In this document: one piece after another, positions 56,383-64,000 of the stretch
Numbering within the stretch: the first letter of the stretch is position 1
How the letters are laid out: every line of letters starts with the position of its first letter
Origin: Pristionchus mayeri
Taxonomy: Eukaryota; Nematoda; Chromadorea; Rhabditida; Neodiplogasteridae
NCBI GenBank assembly: GCA_036245805.1
Contig: BTRK01000004.1
Coordinates: 8,804,001-8,868,000, forward strand
Direction: 5' to 3'
Length of the DNA stretch: 64,000 nucleotides
Notes under the pieces: generated by a model
What the model was told of the DNA's origin: nothing
Database searches by the model: none
Seen by the model: only the letters and a program-made list of their open reading frames with translations
Position numbers and translations under genes: made by a program

Positions 56383-59300
56383 ATGAAAGTCAACGTGCTT
56401 CTTCCGTTCTCTATGATGTTCGCATGTGGTCTCGTTCAGCCTCTGGGCGCCGCACCACTCCAGTATGAAGCACACGTGAGCACTTTTCTATTACCAATTA
56501 TGCTTATTGAATTTAACGAAATAACTGCACAACGAGGGATCTAATGGGTAAGCATCAACTGTATTATCATTTAGCACTAGTGCCCGTTTTTCGGTGCTAA
56601 CTTCTTTGTTGAGCTCTGGTGTAGTCGCGCAAGTTGTAAACAAGTGCAAAACAAGTATAGAACAAGTATCTACACAAGTTTTAAACAAGCACCCCTCTCC
56701 CTACGCTCAAACTGTTTTACAACTTGTTTTTCTCGGATGCTTGTTTACAACTTGTAAACTTATTACTTGTTTACAATTAGTAAATTTTATTACTTGTTTA
56801 CAACTTGCAAACTCTATGTAGCGTAGGGAGAGGGGTGCTTGTTTACATCTTGTACACATACTTGTTCTATACTTGTTGTGCACTTGTTTACAACTTGTGC
56901 GACTACACCAGAGAGTTTTCTCCCGTTGGATCTAGTCCTTAACTCTGACTATCTTTCTTAGTGCAAGGAGTGCTACTTCACAATCTCGGGAGAGATGGTG
57001 CTGCACGCCGATGCCATCATCTGGGACCGTCTCTACAACGACGGCGTGAATCCGATGAGCGCCGCAGACGTGCAGAAGGGAGGATGGAGCTACTCGAACT
57101 TGCTCCTGTGCAGAACGGCGTGCTGGTAAGTGCATAATAGGGATGACTTCGCTTGAAATGACTTTATTGATTCTGCGTACTCTCGCGCTACTCCGAGCAG
57201 GAAGAGGGCACACATAATGAAGAGAGGCATGTCTAGCGAAGATATGCCTAGTGAAGAAACGGAAGAATCAACTTTTTTTGTGGATTTATATGGTTATTGC
57301 GTTCGTTTTACTGTACTCTATGCCAGGTTCTAGGTGTCCCTTCTTACTCGTGAGTTGAGAACCTAATGCCCTGCACAGAGCGCAAGTAACACACCCCTTA
57401 CTGAGCCACTCAGTAAGGAATGCCCAGTCGTTGCCACAACGACTCCACTAGTTGCCACAACTACTGAGTAACTGCCACAGTTACTACAACACACTGCTGT
57501 CACAGTCAGTGCAAGAAGACACACCCCTTACTGAGCCACTCAGTAAGGAATGCCAGTCGTTGCCACAACGACTCACCTAGTTGCCACAACTAGAACGTAA
57601 CTGCCACAGTTACGGAAACACACTGCTGCCACAGTCAGTGCACTAAGACAACAAAAAGGAATACCAGGCAAAATGGAAAATAAACAAGGAGAAATGCCGA
57701 ACGGCGAACAAGAAGGTTAACGCAGAAACGCACACTACGACTACATGAATAATCCTACTTGAAATCCCTTGCAAAACCCTTAAACGAGAGAAAAGATAAT
57801 AATAATTATTTATAAAATAAGAACAGCATAAAACAGCATCCTGCGACGACGACCGAGACCAGAAGTGAGTGAAACACGAATCGCACAGGTAACGTGGCAG
57901 AGGAGTACCGCGTGCTAACAATCGTGGTAAGATGCTATGACATGCGAGCAAACGAATGGAAACGTATTACGGTAGGTTAGTTGAAACGGCGAGTCAAACT
58001 GGTAATATTTATGAATTATTGTACGAATTAAATATTATGACGGATATTGTGAGTAATTGGGGATTATTGGGGGTTAATTCTAGCGAGGAAACCCCTTCCG
58101 AGTACATGCCCCCCTCTTCACAATCGATTGTCCACAATCGCAATCTTCATCTTCTGCATCTTCTTCTTCAAGAGAGTCTTCACATGCACTCGTGAACGCC
58201 GGCTCGGGCTCGTCTTCTCATCCATCCAAAAAACTGGGGCTCGATCGGGATCGTCTCCGTACTGCTTGTCCTCATCCGCCGTACTGCTTGAATTCGACTG
58301 CCTTGTCGCACAGCTCGAACTCGTTCGTCCTCCACGTATCACTCGTTGACCATTATCACAGACTGGTACGAGACCATCTATTGGACATGCGTTCACTTGC
58401 ATTCCACTATTCATTATATCATGTACATCTTCCAGAAAGAGTTGCTTCATACTGCACACTCCCTTCCATCATCATCAATCTAGGCTGATCTTCTGCCTTT
58501 CCATCGCCATTCAGGTACTATTTACACATCCATTTCCACATCTCTCAATTACGGTAAATTGGTATTAATCTTATTAGGCTACCGTATCCCTCCACACTCA
58601 TCACTAGATTACGGTAAGATGGTGGATTACACTGTCTCGGACCACCGTATCCATTCACACTCATCACTAGCTTACGGTAGGCTGGTGAATCACATTGCCT
58701 CTGACTACCGTATCACTTCACACTCATTACGGTAGAGTGGTGAGATACAACTTCTTGAAGTACCATATCCCTCTACAATCTTCACTCGGTTACGGTAGGC
58801 TGGTGGATCACAACTCTACCACATCCCTCCACACTGCGATTACGGTATTCTGGTGAGTTACACCTCCTCAGACTACAGTATTTGTCCATTTATAACATTC
58901 GATTACGGTAGAATTGTGAATTACATTGCTTCGGTCCACCGTACTCCTCCACAATCATCACTCGATTACTGTACGCTGGTGGACTACACTGCCTCGGACT
59001 ACCGTATTCATCCATATTCAACACTCGGCTACGGTAGGATTGTGAGTTACACTGCATCCGATTACCGTACTCCCCAACACTCATCACTCGATTACTGTAT
59101 TCTGGTAGGTTAAACCTCCTCAAACTTCTGTACTCATCCATATTCAACACTCGACTCCGGTAGGATTGTGAGTTACACTGTATCCGACTACCGTACTCCC
59201 CAACACTCATCACTCTATTACTATATCCTTGTAGGTTATCTCAACTCATCAGTCAATTACGATAGGAAGTCGGCTTACATTACTTCAGACTACCGTATCC

Positions 59301-61453
59301 ACCCATACTAATAATTCTGAGGTAAGCCTGCTTTACGCCACAGGTACTCTCTTGCACTCATCCATCATCCTCTCATAACTTGTCGTCTCCTCCTGCACCT
59401 TAGCTTCACTCGCTCAATGTGCGTCCACACAACACGAAGTTCTACACTATGTCACTCGACGCGGGCTTCTCTCGCTCTACTGAATACTCAATTTCATGCC
59501 ACTCCACGTGGACTTTCTTTACTCGAAGTGATAAACAACGCAAAAAATCATGCTACTCGACGTGATCTTCTCCTCAACACACAGTTATCATCACTTGCAG
59601 GTACCTCCGACCACTCTAGAACGACTCGTACTCCTCACATCCTCCATACTTTGCACCGTTCCTTGCCATCCAACTATATCTATTCGGGCAGGCTGCATTG
59701 TACTTCTCCCTTTTCACCACATCCGTCTAAAACATCTTTTATCAATCATTCACAGATGGTGTAATTCTATTCACATAACACATAATCATCGAACAACACC
59801 TCGACACAATTACTATCAACAGGTACATATCATTCCCTGCTGCTTACTCAGAATAAATCTCATCAGGTTGGCAGGAGATCGGATCCATCAGGCGTTTCCT
59901 GGTTCTCAATATCTCCACCACCACCACCACCAACCTCTAGTGATCCATCTCCAGTGTACACTTATCTATGGAAGGTCGGACGCCACTGGATCCATCAGGT
60001 ACAGTCCTGGTTCACTTTGCTCCGCCACCATTCGGCAGGTATTTTGTCTATTGAACTCGCAGCTCTCAACTCAACCATTCAGCCCTGTCACACCGCCCGT
60101 GCACTATTCATCACACATATCACGAGGTCAAATCCTTATCCAGTTCCACCACCATTCCATTCACTCGACCTCTCTCTTGGTCGGGACTACTTCAGAATAC
60201 ATTGTCATTGGCTCTTATTTATCGATAATCATCTTTACTAAACTTGTGCCGACAATATCCGCTTCAAACCGAACAACTACGCGTGGATCCATTCACTTCT
60301 TACTACCGCGACGCGACACGCAACGCGTTCGAAAATCACGTTATTCCTCTCTACTACACTTGATTCCACAAGATCTTCACTATTCCAAACAATCAACTAC
60401 GCTCGGGTCCGTTTCCATTACGCGACCGCGACGCCTCACGCAACGCGTTCGAAAATCACGTTATTCAACCCTAGTTCACGTGTCTATACAAGATCCTTCT
60501 TATTCCGAACAAACAAAGTCGCACAGGTCCGTTTCCATCACGCGAGCGCGACGCTCCACGCAACGCGTTCGAAAATCACGCTATTCCTCGCTTTAATCAA
60601 TCACAAGTCCTCTCTTCTTGTTGGTTTCCTTGATTCAATTGGCTCAGCCCCCATGTATTCTATGCCAGGTTCTAGGTGTCCCTTCTTACTCGTGAGTTGA
60701 GAACCTAACGCCTGCACAGAGCGCAAGTAACACATCCCTTACTGAGCCACTCAGTAAGGAATGGCCAGTCGTTGCCACAACGACTCCACTAGTTGCCACA
60801 ATTAGTGAGTAACTGCCACAGTTACTAAAACACACTGCTGCCACAGTCAGTGCACTAAGACAACAAAAAGGAATACCAGGCAAAATGGAAAGTAAACAAG
60901 GAGAAATGCCGAACGGAGAACAAGAAGGTTAACGCAAAAACGCACACTACGACTACATGAATAATCCTACTTGAAATCCCTTGCAAAACCCTTGAACGAG
61001 AGAAAAGATAATAATAATTATTTATAAAAGAAGAACAGCATAAAACAGGATCCTGCGACGACGACCGAGACCAGAAGTGAGTGCAACACGAATCGCACAG
61101 GTAACGTGGCACAGGAGTACCGCGTGCTAACAATCGTGGTAAGATGCTATGACACGCGAGCAAACGAATGGAAACGTATTACGGTAGGTTAGTTGAAACG
61201 GCGAGTCAAACTGGTCATATTTATGAATTATTGTACGAATTAAATATTATGACGGATATTGTGAGTAATTGGGGATTATTGGGGGTTAATTCTAGCGAGG
61301 AAACCCCTTCCGCGTACATTACAGATCAATTTCAGGTTCGCACAGCTGCAAGCAGAAAATCAACAGGAGGCCGCCGAACAACAGGAGACCATCGAGCACC
61401 AGGAGAACGACGTTCAGGAAGGAGCCTATGAAGAGGGAGACGTTGAGAACTGA
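56383..61453 (+). CDS. Small secreted protein (124 aa), gene interrupted by an LTR element in intron 2
   Basis: Exons 56383-56475, 56962-57125 and 61336-61453 join in phases 0 and 2. The ATG lies 2 bp after a GCTTTCAG acceptor (likely spliced-leader site). Residues 1-24 look like a signal peptide (MKVNVLLPFSMMFACGLVQP). The middle exon has paired cysteines CKECYF and LLLCRTAC around MVLHADAIIWDRLYNDGV. The C-terminal exon is strikingly Gln/Glu-rich (QLQAENQQEAAEQQETIEHQ) and acidic to the stop. A polyA signal AATAAA follows at 61557. Intron 1 holds a foldback (56613-56917); intron 2 holds a small hairpin and the 4-kb LTR element. Removing the latter leaves an ordinary intron of about 203 bp. 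Family not recognised. Confidence 0.65.
56613..56917. repeat. foldback element in intron 1
   Basis: CTCTGGTGTAGTCGCGCAAG on the left is mirrored by CTTGTGCGACTACACCAGAG on the right; inside, TTGTTTACAACTTG and its complement recur many times, and GCACCCCTCTCCCTACGCT is mirrored by AGCGTAGGGAGAGGGGTGC. Confidence 0.9.
57150..57235. repeat. short palindromic element of the CTCTTCATT family, in intron 2
   Basis: GACTTTATTGATTCTGCGTACTCTCG and AGAGGGCACACATAATGAAGAG arms. Confidence 0.5.
57312..58106 (-). repeat. LTR (3' LTR in element orientation)
   Basis: Shares all landmarks with the other LTR, plus an internal tandem duplication at about 57380-57640. Similarity is high but not perfect, for example AGTACA versus CGTACA at the end. 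Confidence 0.88.
58540..59310. repeat. 60-bp minisatellite inside the LTR element
   Basis: About 12 diverged units carrying ATTACGGTA(G)..TGGTG and ACTACCGTAT..CACACTCATCACTCG at roughly 60-bp spacing. On the minus strand part of it stays open (58890-59213), giving a repeated SYRSRVLNMDEYGS-like peptide. Confidence 0.8.
60250..60596. repeat. 117-bp tandem repeat, three units, inside the LTR element
   Basis: CGCAACGCGTTCGAAAATCACG recurs at about 60319, 60437 and 60556, within longer matching units that include GCGACCGCGACGC. Confidence 0.85.
60654..61318 (-). repeat. LTR (5' LTR in element orientation)
   Basis: Starts TGTATTCTATGCCAGG and ends CCGCGTACA; lies immediately before the retained part of the host intron and its TTTCAG acceptor. 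Confidence 0.88.
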
Positions 61454-62044
61454 TTCAAAAATGATCATTCTTTGATTTTCGATATCATTACTTAAGGTTG
61501 ACAAAACCAGCTTTTTTCGCCAGCTTTTATCATAACACACTGTAATATTGATAAATAATAAAGATAAATATGCTAACAAATAATTGTTGATAATGTGTCG
61601 AAAATTATAAAGATTCAAGAATTACATACTATTATTTTTATTCTTTGTGTAATGGATAAACGAAAACGTTGCAAACATACTGGTATCGTATCATTCTTTG
61701 ACTGCTTAATCAGAAACACGCATCGAAATCAATTGGTTAAGGTCAATGTGAGTGTATGCATCATAACCCAGATCCTTGCCAGTTTTTAAGCGTTATCATG
61801 CTAGAACGGCTATGATCGATCACACTGTAGGCATTCCTCTATCTAATCATTACCCTGACCATTCCCATTTCTTGTTATCGTCTACATTGCGTACCACGTC
61901 AAAGAGTGCATTGTATTTGCAACTTATAACTTGTGAGGGGGTGGCAGATATTATCATCCGAATCATCCGACGAGCGTTCATAATTCACCATGAACAACAT
62001 CATAATATGAAAATGCGAAATACTATTATTAAAATTTACAAATA

Positions 62045-62182
62045 TTATTTATTGCATATCCATTTCTGAAATTTAAGTGCACAGTTCTTTAGATAGTTTT
62101 CTTCGATGTATTCAATGCGCCTTCCGGTTGAGTGACCTTGACAATGATCACATCTGCCAGACCCAACCACGATGTGAGTTGC
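62045..62182 (-). CDS. possible terminal coding exon, unrecognised
   Basis: After a TATTTCAG acceptor the minus strand reads SGRCDHCQGHSTGRRIEYIE and ends QKWICNK-stop, with AATAAA overlapping the stop. Composition and the C-x2-C pair look coding, but no upstream exon was found. Confidence 0.3.
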   Translation of the reverse strand, partial: ATHIVVGSGRCDHCQGHSTGRRIEYIEENYLKNCALKFQKWICNK

Positions 62183-62408
62183 CTGAAATAGCGTTTGCTT
62201 GTCTATTACTAGAATTTGCTAGAAGGCAGAGGTAAGGACAAATCTTGACAAAATTAAGCAGTGATTGTTAACAATTTTCAGACGTTTCTATAATTCCGTC
62301 ATCTACATGTAATGTTTAAAATAAATTAATTATTTTTAAAATTAATTACGCTCTGAACGGTCGTACGAAGAAGAGAGTTGTAATTGGACTCGTCGCTATG
62401 CAAAATCG

Positions 62409-62615
62409 ATGAAACTGCACGGATTCACAGAAATAAGTACCATCATGCCTGATACTAGCTTCACTGACCAAGAAGGAAGAATACTCGAGGATTGGCGAGC
62501 GGACAAGTTCGAGTTGGCCAACGACGAACGAGCAAAGCAAAAAATTGTAGTTCTCCGATTATGGACTGGATGCCTGATAAGGACTTTACATGATATGCGA
62601 GGAATCGTGAGATAA
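62409..62615 (+). other. open frame of 68 codons, unrecognised
   Basis: Reads PDTSFTDQEGRILEDWRADK and ANDERAKQKIVVLRLW; composition is protein-like, but there is no splice partner or family match. It ends next to a fragment of the 4470-6110 foldback arm. Confidence 0.25.
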
Positions 62616-62737
62616 TCGAGCATTTCAGGGCGATCAGCGGCGATGAAATTCAAATATGTCCTATCTGACAAGAATTTTAGTGAAATGTACTTTGAATTAT
62701 GCTCGTTCAAACTGCGTAAACTATATGTACATATGTA

Positions 62738-64000
62738 TCAGGTTGGAACAAAAGTTCTGTCCGATTTCAATATTTTGGTTATATTACATTCAACATCCTT
62801 ACTTTTCGACCGATTTTCAAATGGTTGTTCTCACACAATAAGTTATTCAACACTCTGTATAGCGCGCATTTGTATAGCTCTATAACATCGGGATTGTGGT
62901 CGCAGTGCGAGGCAAATGTCACCGTAACAGGTAACTGGGCTATTAATTTTTTCGAGTTCCAATCTATAAGTCTGAGTGATAGTGCCCACCGTATTATATT
63001 TTTGGAAAGTACCATGGTCGGGTATTACAGCAGCAACTTAAAATGAATTCTAACACGAAAGGCCAACTTGAAAAATGCACCAATTGGTCAATACTGATAT
63101 CCTGGACATGACCTCAGATCAATTTACCTACCGTGCATTCAAATAGTTAGACTTAGAGATTAAAACATACTGAAAATGTATAGATCCGGCCATGTTCAGC
63201 ACATTATTTTAGTTAGGTAATTGTGCGATCCTCCTGTCACAAGCCAAAATTTATTTAAGAATTGATTCCCCTAATTCAACATTAAAATTGACATATTTTA
63301 CCATTTCCTGTCTCACATACAGTTGATCAGCTCGTTATTTTGTGATAACATGCTGAAGCTGACCCTACCTTATTACATTGTGGCTTGGGTAAGTTGGGTG
63401 ATAGGTACTTTTGGTAGAGAAGTAATCCTAGCATGGACACCAAAAGACGGAATTTTGCACGTTTCGCAAGGATAATATGTTTTTGAAAAATCACAATTTC
63501 GAGAAAGATGAAGATCAGTTCAGCTAGACTTTTCTAATGTATGAATGACGCAATAGTAGTGCACTATATCGCCCATATTCTAAGAACTGCCAGTTTGATT
63601 ATCGGGGCAGGAATGCTAATCGATTGACCAGCTCCATCACTCCACCTTACTCATTGCTCCTCCTATAATTCGGGGAAGGGGTGGATCAACCCCACCATTC
63701 AACGTAGGGTTAGAAAGTACTAGACATGGCCTTCTCAATAATATATGTGAAGTTGCCCCACGATTTTTCTCTTCTGCAAAATAGTGATCCAAACACTTTT
63801 GAAAAAAAATCAGAAACTTAGTTTGATAACAATCATCAATTTCTCGTATCCCCTAAGTCACGTATTTTATCTGAACATATGTATGGAATGTTCAAGTCTT
63901 CCACCTAGTTATGCTACTGAGTTAGCTCAATGCGATTTGAGATGAGAATTTTACGCGAGCTCAAACGTCGTTCACGAAATCGGACAGAACTTATGTTCCA
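62738..64000. mobile_element. mariner-type TIR element without transposase, cut by the window end
   Basis: The left end TCAGGTTGGAACAAAAGTTC continues TGTCCGATTTC and is preceded by TA. The last bases of the window are the complement (GAAATCGGACAGAACTTATG TTCCA), so about 6 bp of the right repeat lie outside. No transposase motif inside; an exon-like frame LISSLFCDNMLKLTLPYYIV with a GTAAGT donor at 63405 is noted but isolated. Confidence 0.65.

Larger units (their letters stand above)
57312..61318 (-). mobile_element. LTR retrotransposon-like element without pol, 4,007 bp
   Basis: Two long direct repeats, 57312-58106 (795 bp) and 60654-61318 (665 bp), both start TGTA and end GTACA. The 4-bp duplication TTAC flanks the whole (57308-57311, 61319-61322). 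Orientation is minus: next to the left LTR the minus strand has a polypurine tract GAAGAGGGGGGCA (58107-58119), and next to the right LTR a candidate primer site starting TGGGGGCTGAGCC (60636-60653). The left LTR is longer because a segment of about 130 bp (ACTGAGCCACTCAGTAAGG..) is duplicated in tandem. The interior has no gag or pol motifs in any frame; it holds minisatellites. It depends on another element for movement. Confidence 0.88.

Noticed and set aside
57643..57951. 102-codon frame conserved at 60855-61163
   Set aside because: Conserved only because both lie in the LTRs, which are copies of each other.
59550..60596. 348-codon open frame in the LTR element
   Set aside because: Antisense to the element, His/Ser/Thr-rich, spans tandem repeats, no domain; open by composition.

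Overview
The window is nuclear DNA of a nematode, probably rhabditid-like. The evidence is a cuticle collagen gene with the diagnostic nematode layout, STR/SRH-type chemoreceptor genes, many tiny introns (about 34-50 bp) ending in TTTCAG-like acceptors, and start codons 2-8 bp after such acceptors, as expected for spliced-leader trans-splicing. Nothing looks bacterial: no operons and no ribosome binding sites. Almost all real genes are split into short exons and had to be assembled by hand from splice sites, phase and protein family patterns. Exon coordinates are given in the evidence fields.

Layout. 1-6.1 kb: 5' part of a divergent G-protein alpha gene (minus), tRNA-Met (minus), a small two-exon membrane protein (plus), and a foldback element carrying a tRNA-derived SINE. 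6.8-7.3 kb: two exons of a 7TM receptor-like gene (minus). 7.6-17.1 kb: two abutting palindromes; the larger has 2,824-bp arms with no detectable indel and a small secreted-protein gene in each arm. 17.1-18.3 kb: a decayed mariner. 19.4-20.7 kb: a secreted cysteine-rich protein (minus). 22-30.2 kb: foldback elements and satellite DNA (a 67-bp unit with a 454-bp higher-order repeat, and a 246-bp hairpin repeat). 30.8-33.0 kb: cuticle collagen (plus). 33.5-34.7 kb: a mariner-type TIR shell. 35.1-41.9 kb: a 17-exon acyl-CoA synthetase (minus) with an intact DD37D transposon in one intron and a 1.85-kb foldback in another. 43.1-45.4 kb: a chemoreceptor (plus). 45.7 kb: a second SINE with exact target duplication. 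47.7-50.4 kb: a BEL/Pao-type gag split by a foldback insertion. 51.6-52.0 kb: a chemoreceptor relic. 52.6-53.2 kb: a Ctr copper transporter (minus). 56.4-61.5 kb: a secreted-protein gene whose second intron holds a 4-kb LTR element lacking pol. 62.7 kb to the end: another mariner-type TIR shell cut by the window edge.

The host genes (signalling, chemoreception, cuticle, lipid activation, copper uptake, secreted proteins) show no shared pathway. What ties the window together is mobile DNA, mostly palindromic, sitting in introns and in each other. At least three insertions can be dated relative to their host because the host reading frame or intron is restored when the insert and one target duplication are removed in thought. 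I see no CRISPR array, rRNA or operon. All calls are by eye; no alignment or fold was computed.
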